This document shows, piece by piece, positions 1 to 10,456 of a stretch of DNA of 64,000 nucleotides. The position numbers and the translations under genes are program-made. The stretch is from Marsupella aquatica (Eukaryota > Marchantiophyta). The stretch lies in assembly GCA_973895155.1 (NCBI GenBank), contig OZ316893.1, positions 28,364,850-28,428,849 on the forward strand. Reading direction: 5' to 3'. The notes below the pieces were generated by a model. That model was not told the DNA's origin. It made no database searches and worked only from the letters and a program-made list of their open reading frames with translations. Numbering within the stretch: position 1 is the stretch's first letter; every line of letters begins with the position of its first letter.

Positions 1-520
1 GGGTGAGGGTGGCCCCCAGTTTTGGGGGTGCGTGCACATGGGGGCGTGTGCAACCCTAATTGAGCATTGGGGGTGTAACGAGCTGGGGGTGAGGGAGGGG
101 GAGGGGTTCCATGGGGGTTGAGGGTGAGGGTGGCCCCCAGTTTTGGGGGTGCGTGCACATGGGGGCGTGTGCAACCCTAATTGAGCATTGGGGGTGTAAC
201 GAGCTGGGGGTGAGGGTGGGGGAGGGGTTCCATGGGGGTTGAGGGTGAGGGTGGCCCCCAGTTTTGGGGGTGCGTGCACATGGGGGCGTGTGCAACCCTA
301 ATTGAGCATTGGGGGTGTAACGAGCTGGGGGTGAGGGTGGGGGAGGGGTTCCATGGGGGTTGAGGGTGAGGGTGGCCCCCAGTTTTGGGGGTGCGTGCAC
401 ATGGGGGCGTGTGCAACCCTTATGTAGCATTGGGGGTGTAACGAGCTGGGGGTGAGGGTGGGGGAGGGGTTCCATGGGGGTTGAGGGTGAGGGTGGCCCC
501 CAGTTTTGGGGGTGCGTGCA
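1..520 (+). repeat. 121-bp G-rich satellite, left array segment
   Basis: About four tandem copies of the 121-bp satellite that fills the right end of the window. Each monomer carries GGCCCCCAGTTTTGGGGG, a CGTGCACATGGGGGCGTGTG stretch and a GTAACGAGCTGGGGGTGAGG stretch. The copies differ at a few diagnostic sites, for example CCCTAATTGAGC versus CCCTTATGTAGC. The plus strand is strongly G-rich. The segment continues off the left edge and ends at a unique spacer at 521. Confidence 0.97.
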
Positions 521-985
521 TTGGGGGTGAGGATGGTCAAGATTGGGGGTGAATCACCCCCAATGTATGCATACTAGGAGTGAGTCCACGCTCCTATCGC
601 GACGAGGTGATCACAACTAGGGGTACGAGTAGTTGGCTTTTTATGTAATTTTGACTTTTTTAAAGTATTGGTAAAACGTTTCATTTTGGTGGATTTGCGC
701 AAATAGCACGTTTTGGAACGTTACGTGCTCGCCTAGCACGTTTTTTTGACAAGTATAGCAAAAAGAAAAAAAGGGTTAGCGTTTAGGGTTTAGGGTTTAG
801 AGTGTCATTCCCAGTTTTCACATGTGGCATACCAGTTTTTTAAGTACTGGTATGATTATTGAATATTGGGGGTGAGTTTGACCCCCAGTTTGTTGTGTGC
901 GCATTTTGGAGGGGCTAGGGGTGGGGGTACCCCGCAATTTTCGGGGTGCGTGTACCAGGGGGCGAGTGCCACCCTACTGTAGCTT
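521..985 (+). repeat. Satellite-associated spacer, copy 1
   Basis: A non-satellite spacer between satellite blocks. It holds a perfect 11-bp-arm palindrome (542-552 with 554-564), an AT-rich middle, a short TTTAGGG tract (about 781-800), a second inverted repeat (828-836 with 846-854, arms CATACCAGT), and then diverged satellite-like sequence that grades back into the homogeneous array. It is repeated without visible difference 919 bp downstream, so spacer plus satellite block is itself a tandem unit. Confidence 0.9.
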
Positions 986-1439
986 TTGGGGGTGTAACGA
1001 GCTGGGGGTGAGGATGGGGGAGGGGTTCCATGGGGGTTGAGGGTGAGGGTGGCCCCCAGTTTTGGGGGTGCGTGCACATGGGGGCGTGTGCAACCCTAAT
1101 TGAGCATTGGGGGTGTAACGAGCTGGGGGTGAGGGTGGGGGAGGGGTTCCATGGGGGTTGAGGGTGAGGGTGGCCCCCAGTTTTGGGGGTGCGTGCACAT
1201 GGGGGCGTGTGCAACCCTAATTGAGCATTGGGGGTGTAACGAGCTGGGGGTGAGGGAGGGGGAGGGGTTCCATGGGGGTTGAGGGTGAGGGTGGCCCCCA
1301 GTTTTGGGGGTGCGTGCACATGGGGGCGTGTGCAACCCTAATGTAGCATTGGGGGTGTAACGAGCTGGGGGTGAGGGTGGGGGAGGGGTTCCATGGGGGT
1401 TGAGGGTGAGGGTGGCCCCCAGTTTTGGGGGTGCGTGCA
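921..1439 (+). repeat. 121-bp satellite block between spacer copies
   Basis: About four monomers, the first diverged, joining spacer copy 1 to spacer copy 2. One monomer has GAGGGAGGGGGAGG in place of GAGGGTGGGGGAGG, a marker shared with the block at 60-120 and with the block after the transposon at about 20290. This supports duplication of the whole 919-bp unit. Confidence 0.9.
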
Positions 1440-1904
1440 TTGGGGGTGAGGATGGTCAAGATTGGGGGTGAATCACCCCCAATGTATGCATACTAGGAGT
1501 GAGTCCACGCTCCTATCGCGACGAGGTGATCACAACTAGGGGTACGAGTAGTTGGCTTTTTATGTAATTTTGACTTTTTTAAAGTATTGGTAAAACGTTT
1601 CATTTTGGTGGATTTGCGCAAATAGCACGTTTTGGAACGTTACGTGCTCGCCTAGCACGTTTTTTTGACAAGTATAGCAAAAAGAAAAAAAGGGTTAGCG
1701 TTTAGGGTTTAGGGTTTAGAGTGTCATTCCCAGTTTTCACATGTGGCATACCAGTTTTTTAAGTACTGGTATGATTATTGAATATTGGGGGTGAGTTTGA
1801 CCCCCAGTTTGTTGTGTGCGCATTTTGGAGGGGCTAGGGGTGGGGGTACCCCGCAATTTTCGGGGTGCGTGTACCAGGGGGCGAGTGCCACCCTACTGTA
1901 GCTT
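1440..1904 (+). repeat. Satellite-associated spacer, copy 2
   Basis: A second copy of the 465-bp spacer, 919 bp from the first, with the same palindrome (1461-1483), TTTAGGG tract and diverged satellite edge. It returns to satellite sequence just before the transposon insertion point at 1970/1971. Confidence 0.9.
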
Positions 1905-1967
1905 TTGGGGGTGTAACGAGCTGGGGGTGAGGATGGGGGAGGGGTTCCATGGGGGTTGAGGGTGAGG

Positions 1968-1970
1968 GTG
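1968..1970. other. Target-site duplication GTG (left copy)
   Basis: A three-base GTG directly before the CACTA terminus, matched by GTG at 20214-20216 directly after the TAGTG terminus. CACTA elements make 3-bp target duplications. Joining 1970 to 20217 restores the satellite string GAGGGTGAGGGTGGCCCCC, which shows the insertion site directly. Confidence 0.93.
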
Positions 1971-2000
1971 CACTAGAAGAAAACCACCCATTCTGAGACC
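1971..2000 (+). repeat. CACTA left terminal inverted repeat
   Basis: Starts CACTAGAAGAA and carries CTGAGACC at terminal positions 23-30. Both match the reverse complement of the right terminus at the same spacing, with a divergent 11-bp gap between. A TATGTGACTTG motif follows just inside, resembling the right-end subterminal motifs. Confidence 0.93.
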
Positions 2001-3743
2001 CTCCCCTATGTGACTTGTGCGAGACCTTCATAAATATGCGACTCCAAGTTTGTGGGTGTCATGTTAGTTACATCATACCAACTAAGTTTTGGTGAGGTTG
2101 TGGGAAGTCATGCTTACAACTTTATCCAATGTCGCTATTGTAACACTAGTAAGTAAGAAATAGGTAAGTTATGTTAGTTACTCCACAATAGTGCAATATG
2201 AATTGGACATCATTTTTTAAAATTCCGTCAGCATGCATACCCCATTAGCCAATTTCGGATGCCAATCCCTAATATGCAACTCCCGGTGCAACTACATATT
2301 GCACACTCATGGTTCAATAAGTCCAAATATAATGGGTATAAATATGGGGGTTTTCATCAGAATGGTGGGTACTTTCACTTATAATGTGGATTCATACCTG
2401 ACTATATTTGGCCTTGTTCTTGACCAAAGTGCACTCTCCCCACATTGAACTTTTTGCTAAGTCATTTGCATTGGTTCTTTTATGTCCAAACCAACCTGTT
2501 TGCTAAGTCACTCGATGGCTGCCCACATGTGAGGGGTACTACTTTCCCTCAGGGTCAGTGTACCTTGGAGGTTGGTTTTGCGAGAGATTTTGGGGGTACT
2601 ACTTGCCCTAAGTGTTCAGGGTCAGTGTGCCGCAGAGGTTGGTTTTGCGAGGGAAATTGGGAGTCGACGACCTTCATTCCAGCTGCACTCTTCGCGAACT
2701 TCCTGCAGGGTCGTTTGAAAGTGTTTGAGCGCGACTGGACTTTAGGGTGCAAATGTGTTTAGGATTGGGCCTGCTACGAGCGTCAGTGTGGAGGTCTGCC
2801 AATCAGTTTTGAGGGGAGTCCATTGTCGCTTTTCAACCTGCTGGTGAGCTAAGCTGCTATTGAGTTTCAAGTGAGAGCTGCCGACTTGGAGTTGAGCTCT
2901 ACGAGGTGGTGCCTGAGTGTACATCTGCTCGACATACTTTTGGGAGCTCGTAGTTGGTAGGAGGGCCAAGTCATTGCACAAAAAGTTGCAGCCGTGACAG
3001 TGCAAACTAGCTAGGCGGAGGCTGGTTACTGCAAGCAAGGCGGAGGATCACTGCGAGCTAGGTGGAGGAATGCTGCGCTGCTTCACATTGTGAAGAGACA
3101 TGCTGCATCGGCCCAAGTAAGGTTGCATTGACCTATCTATCTCTATGTCTATAAGGTCCTAACCGATAGTCTGCTTAGTGAGGTCCTGCTTTAAGCTACA
3201 TTTGTGCGATTGATTGTGTCCTCAGAAGCTTAACCATCACATGGGGGAACGGTAGCGAGAAAGGAGGGGTGGAGCCTGATGGTCGCCAAATATTCAAACA
3301 GGGTCGCCTTGCTCGATATTGGTCTCATTGTTTTTTGCTACGGTGTGAAGGCGGCGGAGCTTCTAGTCTGACCTTTGAGTGACTTGCGGTGAGCTTCTAG
3401 TGTGGCTATTGAGGTCGACTGACCTGCATTGACCGAGCTGATCAACCTACTGAGCTGCCATTGGGAGTTGGAGGTTGTGTTGCGTTCAATTTTGGAGTCG
3501 GGAGGCTAAATGCGATAGCTCTGTTCCGGGCTCTGTTCAGCTAATGCAGACGTTTCTGCTCAGGAGACGAGGTAAAATCTATCGACCTTCAAGCTGTTGT
3601 GAGGTTCATTGAAGAGGGAGGTTGAATGCCTAGCGCTATGAGGTGAGGAAAGAGAGTATGGCCAAGCTGCATCTTTAGGGGTTTTGCTTCAGCTTTGACC
3701 ATCTTTCATCGTCGTAATCGCTGCTCTCGCCTATCGCTACATG

Positions 3744-3962
3744 GCGGATTGCTGCTCTGCCCTTTTGGCATGGGTCGCCGGCCTGCTGGATGCTATCTCC
3801 AGTTTAAAAACAAGTCATATCCTAAGTCCCGGTGTTGCAGTAGTGTCCCCGACTCTAAGATGGAACAGAGTATCATCTTTCTTGTTTCCTGCTGCTGCTG
3901 ATGTATGTCTATTCTCCCCTATTTTTGCTTACTGATTGGTCTCTCCACGCTTCTTGCTTGAC
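3744..3962 (+). repeat. 220-bp direct repeat, copy 1, inside CACTA element
   Basis: Runs from GCGGATTGCTGCTCTGCCC to CTTGCTTGAC and matches 4568-4789 over its whole length with scattered substitutions and small indels. Shared landmarks are GGGTCGCCGGCCTG, TCATATCCTAAGTCCCGG, a CTGCTGCTGAT run and CTCCCCTATTTTTGCTTAC. Short frames within it differ between copies, so it is probably not coding. Confidence 0.85.
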
Positions 3963-4567
3963 TTGCTGCTTCCTTCAATCCCCTATCGCGGACTCACCTC
4001 GTGGCTGCAAGTATAGTTGTCTAGGTGATGTATGCATTGCGTGTTTAGGGTCTAGGTGACATCGCTGCTGAGCAAAATTCGCGAGCTGCCTAGGTCCATT
4101 GCCGAATGCTGCTTCCTTCAATCGCCAGGTGCCTGCTGTTACAATTGCCTACTCAATCATGCACCCAATCTCCTGGAGCTCATTCGCCTAGAGCTTCATC
4201 CGTCAGATTCAAACTATTATTGGACCTCCCTGTTGCCCGAAGTGTATACACTCCTAGCATTGTCGTCCCAAACTGCAAAACGCTTCTCCCTGTTCTGTCC
4301 TCGTGCTTCACTATTTGTATTCAGGTGTTTTTATCAGTTTCAGAGGGGAGGTCATTGTTTCTGCAAGTTGTTGGTGAGCTAAGCTTCCGCTGTGTGTAGG
4401 TTTAGGGAGTTGCGCGTGCGAGCTAACGACTTGGACCTGAGGCCACAATCTTTTAGGGAGCTTGGAGTGGAAGCCGACAACTTGGAGCGGGACTTCAACT
4501 TGCTATTACTAGCTACCTTGGACAAAGGTGACAGTCAGTAGCGCAAAGGTGAGACTCGGTAGTTTTA

Positions 4568-4789
4568 GCGGATTGTTGCTCTGCCCTTTTGCCATGGGTC
4601 GCCGGCCTGCCGGATGCTACTAGCAGATTAAGAACAACTCATATCCTAAGTCCCGGTGTTGCAGTGGTGTCCCCGACCCTAAGATGCCACCCAAAATCAT
4701 CTTTCTTGTTTCCTGCTGCTGCTGATCATGTATGTATGTTCTCCCCTATTTTTGCTTACTGATTGGTCTCTCCACATTTCTTGCTTGAC
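4568..4789 (+). repeat. 220-bp direct repeat, copy 2, inside CACTA element
   Basis: Partner of 3744-3962, about 824 bp downstream. The sequence between the copies includes another echo (TGCTGCTTCCTTCAATC at about 3966 and 4108), so this part of the element grew by local duplication. Confidence 0.85.
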
Positions 4790-7700
4790 ATGACTATTTT
4801 GCTCCTCCCTGTATCAGAACATGCCTTGTGCCCCGTGCTCTGGCAATGGGGTGGGGGGCTGAACAGACGGCCTTAAGGTCCACTAAATTTATAGGAACCG
4901 TGCAATCGTTCAGCTGATTTTAGCAGCAAGTTCCCTTGCTTTCCCCTATTTTTGCTAAGATCCCTCCCCACTAATCACATGCATCCTTTACTTTTCTCGG
5001 TGGCCCGTGCACCTGCCTTCCTACTTTCGTTCTTATGGACTTTCCTTAGGTTTTCTTTCACCTGATTTTGGACTTTTTGCTCCGGTGGAATCTGTCTTGA
5101 CAACTTGTGTTTGTTCTAATTGTTAATATCTCAAGAGGGTCGTCAACTAAGCTCACAGGAGTCAAAGCTAACTACAAGCTAGCAAATAGGGAGAATGCTC
5201 CCAAGTCGAGTCAGGAGGAAGTTACTAAAACTAGACCTTCAGAACTCTCGAAACTGGAAAGTGAAATTCAGCCTGAGACACGCAGCTGAAGGCCACAAGG
5301 ATAACTATATGGCCACGCTGTCCCTCATTCAAGTCCAAAGTCCTCTTCAGATTGTCTGAACTCCTATCTGAACTCCTGAACTGGATGAAGTCCTGTCTGA
5401 ATGTGAAGTTCAGATTGGCAATCTCAAATGGCAAGTTCTGAACTCTTGTCTGAACTTCATCCACCCTTCTAAACTGGGATTTGTGCTACGTGTATAGACT
5501 CCACATTGTTGCTTCTCCCTTTCGGGCCAGCCCTCCTTGTGAAACGTAGGAGCACGATCATGGCACTTACACATAGTCTGACATTCAAAAAATGTTACTT
5601 CTCAGCAGCATGTTTCGAGTAGTTTGCCTGTGTGTTGAGCCCGGGGTTGAGCCTAATTATTTGTTTATTGCTTTAGTAACATGCATGGCCAATTGGTTTC
5701 TCTTCATGTAAAGGCAAGTTTTTGAAACTTACTACTTGAATTGGTGGTTTGAATTTAGTTAAGTGTTGAGAAATTAGCATTCACACTAACTATTTTTCTT
5801 TTGTGATTGAGTTCTCTTTGCTATTGAATGTATTGAATAATTATTTCATCACAGAAATTTTCAGAACAAACACGGAAGCACCAGGGGGCTGAGGATTGGA
5901 TATTGAGGCTGAAGACATTGAGGTAATAAACTGGGTGTGGTTCGGGTGACAATGTTAGCAACTGGTGCTTCTTCAGGGGAACTTCCCATGTGCAAAATAT
6001 CCACACATGATTGACTTTGGTTCTTGCTGTTTTTCTTTTGGTGTACTCTTCAGTTTGGTGTCACTCTATCCTTTCTTGTAGCCTCGAAATAGGAACACAC
6101 CTGCTTAGTGGTCCCCAATTGCCCAATGATTTATAATGACTGTGTCTAGGCGATGTATGCATTGCGTGTTCATTCCAGAAGAATGAATATGTACACTTTG
6201 CACAAACCTGGACAGATTTTGAATGTTATTTATCTGAGTTTCTGTTTGTGAGCTCTGACTTGGAGCCTTAACATTTGTGTTTTTGTGGGGCTGAGCAGAG
6301 TTTGTTCCGTCCAGAAGCTGCTGTACTGAAGTGATCGGCCTCCGGCTTGGAGGTGAATCTTCAATTTTTTGTGGATCCGAGTGACTTCTGTCCAGCTGAG
6401 TTTTGCTTTGTCGGGACGATTGTGTTTGGCTAAGATGCTAGATTGTGGCTTGTCTTCTTGCTTCCAGCTTGTGTATATTCAATTAATAGAAGTTGGGAAC
6501 GAGGTGATAATTGAATTTCCTTATATTAAGCATCTTGACCTAGAAACTCAATACATAAACTCCTGGAGTCCCTCGGGACATAAAATGAGCCAAATTGTTT
6601 CAAAATTGGGAACCTACACCCGCACTACTCAAACAAATGTGTTGGGCTTGGTGGCCTTGTAAGTCGTCTTTAGCTTTCGCGATGGAGGTTGAATCTTGCG
6701 GTACGTCAAGGGGAACTTGATCTTTGAATCATGGAACTGCTTGGTACTTTCTCGCTTGCACAGAGAGACAGGGACTGTCGTAGTCTTGATGATCTGGATG
6801 CAAGGGAACCGAACTCTATGACAAGAAGCCATCTCATCATACATCTGCTGTGTGGTTGTTTAATGTGGTATCACAATATTTCTTGTACATGTTGGGATAA
6901 CCTGTACAACTCTGATACCTCACCCAGATACCAAAGTTCTTAATTGTGGTGGGCTTCTTTTCGAAGATCTGGTAGACACATTATTCAGCATTTGCTAACT
7001 TCGAAACTAGAAGGGTAACACATTAAACAACAGAGAAACTCACAACATCCTCCTTTGGTCCTTCAGAGTCTGTACTTTGATTATGAAGTTTGATTGAGTT
7101 TCTGTTTACTGAAAGAATGTGACTGTGTAAGAGTTCCGTTTGGCAGTGGATTGGTTGAAGCACTTCATGCTAGTGTGTTGTCCACAGCTCTTCAACCAGC
7201 TTTCGTCTTCCTTGTCTTTCACCACTTACGATGACATCAATTCAGCTAAGACCATAGAAGGTTCCAAAGCATCTAACTTGTAAAATCGCATTCTGTTACA
7301 TCAAGGACTAAGGTGTTGGGTGCCAAAGGAGACAGCACAACAAACACGCTGAAAAGACTTCAGGACTGGGTTCAACAAGGTAGTGAAGGTGCTTAGAGCC
7401 ATAGTAAGTATGCATTCTGTATTTTTCTCTGTTGATGTGAGCTTGTGCATAATGGGAGTTGTAGTTGGCAAGAGTTCCAAATATGAATAGATCCAGAAGT
7501 ATGTGATCATGTACTTGCTCTATAAAGTTCTGAAGATATAAGCATTTTCTGTTAGACCAGGCAACTTGGGAGTTGGTAAGTGTCACCTGCATCTGAGGGG
7601 CTACACCGGGGGCATCAGTGGAGGTTCACTTGCACAACACGACAACCAGTGAATTTTCTCTCTGCTGCAACCTGCAAGGTGAGACTTTCGGTCTTTCTGG

Positions 7701-7963
7701 ATGAAAAAACAGGATTTTAATACGATTGATATACATGTCCATCGAGAATATGGGTTTATCACCAAGCTCTTTGTCTTAGGAAACTCATAAACTCAGAATC
7801 AAATATGTACTATGCACGTTTCATGCTATGTGTATACTATGACCTGTAGTTGAGTGGGAACTGATTAGTTTAGGTGGTTGCTGTTGGCGAGGCAAGTCGA
7901 CCTCCTGCTCACCTTGCTCATCAAAGGACGTGAACAGAGGACATCACAACAAAAGCAACACTT

Positions 7964-8413
7964 ATGGTGAGGACCCGCAACGCTGAACATGTGCGACTTG
8001 CACGCAAGGCAGAGATGTTGCGCCTTGAGTATGTCAGACTTGGGATCCTTCCAGCCCAGTCTGCATGGTACTTTGAGTACCCTGTTGTTTCCAGGAACAA
8101 CTACAGCCGGCCTCTACTTGCTTCAGTACCCTTCCCGACATCCTTGGTATTTGTGTCTCTTGTACATGACCCGCCACAAATTAGGTGCCAAGGGTGTGTA
8201 CACAGTTGCCAATATGACTGTCCTGCCTGTAGGGCTTCTGGCCCAGAATTGGATGACCGTTCTCTTGGATGCCGATTTTTGCATAGAGCACAATGTATCA
8301 TTTGGAACCACTCGCCATCCTGCAGTGTGCCTGGTGATGTCACTTGTCCTGCCCTCCCAGACCCCACCACCGGTGACTTTGGTGTCTACACATGTTTGGA
8401 TCACATGCTCTAG
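7964..8413 (+). CDS. Hypothetical Cys-rich protein (149 aa) of the CACTA element
   Basis: Not recognised. It opens with an ATG in good context after a CAACAAAAGCAACACTT leader and encodes 149 residues. The N-terminal third is basic and helical in character (MVRTRNAEHVRLARKAEMLR). From residue 70 on it is rich in Cys and His, including CQGC, CQYDCPAC and several later single Cys, which suggests metal binding. An overlapping 155-codon frame (7989-8456) is also open, so the coding frame is not certain; the basic start and paired Cys favour this one. It lies upstream of the PHD gene on the same strand. It could be an upstream exon of that gene, or a separate small element-encoded protein. Confidence 0.4.
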   Translation: MVRTRNAEHVRLARKAEMLRLEYVRLGILPAQSAWYFEYPVVSRNNYSRPLLASVPFPTSLVFVSLVHDPPQIRCQGCVHSCQYDCPACRASGPELDDRSLGCRFLHRAQCIIWNHSPSCSVPGDVTCPALPDPTTGDFGVYTCLDHML

Positions 8414-8456
8414 AGGACCACTTGTCACACCGCATGCACAGACCAGATACCATTGA

Positions 8457-9028
8457 CCTATAGCTTAACACTCTGACTTCAACACAGAGGATATTTACTT
8501 AAAATTTTGATGTATGAGCAATTTTGGGTCCAGGGTTTAGGGTCAACAGTATATAACTTATATCCTATTATGCCTGCACTAAGCAAAATATCCTAATTTA
8601 AGAGGCTAGCAAACTCGCATAAAAGTCTCTATTGAAAGACTGCTTTCATGACTGCTTTAACCTGGTGAACATTGCAACGTTGAATGAATTAATGGGCCAT
8701 GTGATAATATGCAAAATGATTTATGCCTCACTTATTTGTCTCAGCCACTATCATAACCTATTTAGGATGTATAAATTTCAACCCTTATGACACTGCTTCA
8801 TACCAATCCTCTTCGAAGAATGCCTGTTTTACATGTCACGACTATTGTATGTGATTCAAATGCATGAAATGTTGTTGCAGATCTCCTTTGGTGAATCATA
8901 GCCACAATTAAAATTGAGGTGTTGGTGGAGAAATTGTATTAGGGGATCAGTTTTGTGTGTGGGCTCAACATACCAAAAGTATGTGTGCTCTGCATCCTTG
9001 TGTGGCCATTCCAATTCATTGCAGTAGC
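8457..9028. other. AT-rich intergenic stretch, no gene seen
   Basis: Between the Cys-rich frame and the PHD gene. No supported coding frame. It contains a short GGGTTTAGGG at about 8533, and likely transcript-end or intron sequence. Nothing else recognised. Confidence 0.5.
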
Positions 9029-9172
9029 AAATGCCTTTGTACCTTAAATGCTAAATATATTTTACTTTCTGTGCAGTCTGCTAAATTGTAGAGTCTATCT
9101 AAATGCCTTTGTACCTTAAATGCTAAATATATATTACTTTCTGTGCAGTCTGCTAAATTGTAGAGTCTATCT
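9029..9172 (+). repeat. 72-bp perfect-phase tandem duplication upstream of PHD gene
   Basis: Two adjacent 72-bp copies (9029-9100 and 9101-9172) that differ by about one base (ATATATTTTACT versus ATATATATTACT). Each contains a TTACTTTCTGTGCAG string, which looks like a plant 3' splice acceptor. The second copy ends 12 bp before the PHD start codon, so the duplication probably lies at a 5' UTR intron boundary. Confidence 0.9.
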
Positions 9173-9183
9173 CATGCGCAGGC

Positions 9184-9864
9184 ATGGCACGGCCTAAAAT
9201 TCAAGCCAAAAAGCGTGTGACAGAGGTGAGAAACACAGGTGTACTTGGGGCAGATGCTACTAACTTCTCTGCAAGTCAGATTTTCCAGAAGGCAGCTCAT
9301 TGTTGTGCCATTTGTGACGATGGTGGGGGCCTGGTCATTTGTGAGGGCCCTTGCATGAGGCATTTCCACCTCAACCCGGAGTCTGACCTTGCTGCAGAAA
9401 ACAACTGTCCAGGGGTGGGCCTCCCGTCAACACACCAGGGAGACTGGATGTGCACTGATTGTTTGGAGAAGCAGGCTAAGTGTGCACAGTGTGGGAAGTT
9501 GGGGTCCTATGAGGGCTCTGTTGATGCTGCAGCAAATGTTAGGAAATGTCCAGACCGTTTTTGTGTGAGATTTTTCTGTTTTGAGTGTTTGCCTGCTCAT
9601 GCCACAGCTTGCCCACTTCATAGGTGCAAGGCATGTGGTGAGCATGATGATGACTACTGGACTGACATAGTCCACTGTGCTAGGTGTCCCACTATGTGGC
9701 ACTATCATTGCCTGAAAGATCATCAAGCAGAGGGTTATGCTTGTGACAGAGAAATCTATGATCACTCTGCACATGGTGTTGATCGATGGATATTTTATTG
9801 TCATCGCCATGCCATTGATCCTACCTCGCGCACTCCTGTGAGAGATCACATATCTTGGCTGTGA
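9184..9864 (+). CDS. PHD/atypical PHD zinc-finger protein, EDM2-like (226 aa)
   Basis: A single open frame beginning ATGGCACGG. After a basic N-terminus, residues 39-93 form a PHD-type zinc finger: C41/C44, then the acidic DDGGGL turn, C53/C57, an HFH motif near residues 60-62, and C90/C93. A second Cys/His block follows from residue 100 (CAQCGKLGS, then C122, C127, C132, C135, C143, C148/C151) and a third at 164-176 (CARCPTMWHYHC), ending in a YCHRH motif near 205. This CxICDDGG...CxGxCMRxFH...CxxC...CxxCGKLGS order resembles the PHD cassette of plant EDM2-type chromatin proteins, which bind modified histone H3 and affect transposon silencing. That family assignment is from recall of motifs. 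The protein lacks the rest of EDM2, so it is a stand-alone reader module carried by the transposon. No lesion is visible. Confidence 0.8.
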   Translation: MARPKIQAKKRVTEVRNTGVLGADATNFSASQIFQKAAHCCAICDDGGGLVICEGPCMRHFHLNPESDLAAENNCPGVGLPSTHQGDWMCTDCLEKQAKCAQCGKLGSYEGSVDAAANVRKCPDRFCVRFFCFECLPAHATACPLHRCKACGEHDDDYWTDIVHCARCPTMWHYHCLKDHQAEGYACDREIYDHSAHGVDRWIFYCHRHAIDPTSRTPVRDHISWL

Positions 9865-10456
9865 AGCTGAACATTGTACATGCACAGTGCACCTGATGTG
9901 GATGTACTATTTTTTGAGATTGCAGAGATTCCAATTTTGAAAAGGAGTTGGGTAGGCGAGTTTATATAGGCAGCACTTATCTTGTGCTCTGGCGTCAGTG
10001 GCTGGGTACATGCCTATACAAACTTATCCTTACAAGCCTTCTTGGAAGTATTTAGGCTGAGTGGTCATTTTCATAAACACTTTCATCACACTGCTAAATT
10101 AAAACAGGACTTCTAAGTTGTAAGCGTATAAATTATCAGGCATGCAATTAATCAAATTGCCCTATAAGTTTGTCATTGAATGTATCCTCCTTTACAACAA
10201 AATATGTATGTGCCATGACAAGTTGGTTGCACTTCATTTCACCACGGATATGGATTTTGTAGTATATATTCAAACAATGTCCTGCATCCGTGCAGGTGCC
10301 TAGTACGTATTGTTCACATATCCCTTGTACCTATCAAAATCGGACCTGAGCACCAGTGGGCCAGATCAACTCAAAAAGCAGGAATTTTGTTGTCCTTGTA
10401 TTGTCAGGTGAACCCATTCTTCCAAAATTCACTGTCATCACGTAGGGTGTGTGTAC
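9865..10456. other. Intergenic stretch between PHD and BRCT genes
   Basis: About 590 bp without a supported frame. It is AT-rich and probably holds the PHD gene 3' UTR and the BRCT gene promoter or 5' UTR. There are acceptor-like CAG sites near 10295 and 10407, so an upstream BRCT exon is possible. Confidence 0.5.

Larger units (their letters stand above)
2001..7963. other. 5' noncoding interior of the CACTA element
   Basis: About 6 kb between the left end and the first convincing gene. Only short open frames are present, none with a recognisable domain. Direct repeats are frequent: a ~220-bp pair (3744-3962 and 4568-4789), a CTAGGYGATGTATGCATTGC string at about 4021 and 6147, and repeated GAGCTSCCGACTTGGAG-like phrases between 2870 and 4480. 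It may hold the promoter, long 5' UTR or introns, or captured non-coding DNA. Transcript evidence would be needed to place exons. Confidence 0.6.

Noticed and set aside
3390-3410. CTTCTAGTG string as an alternative CACTA right end
   Set aside because: Lacks the extended TTCTTCTAGTG match, has no GTG duplication and no subterminal repeats.
7989-8456. 155-codon frame overlapping the Cys-rich ORF
   Set aside because: Overlaps 7964-8413 almost completely; its composition is less protein-like, with no basic head or paired Cys. Kept as an alternative only.
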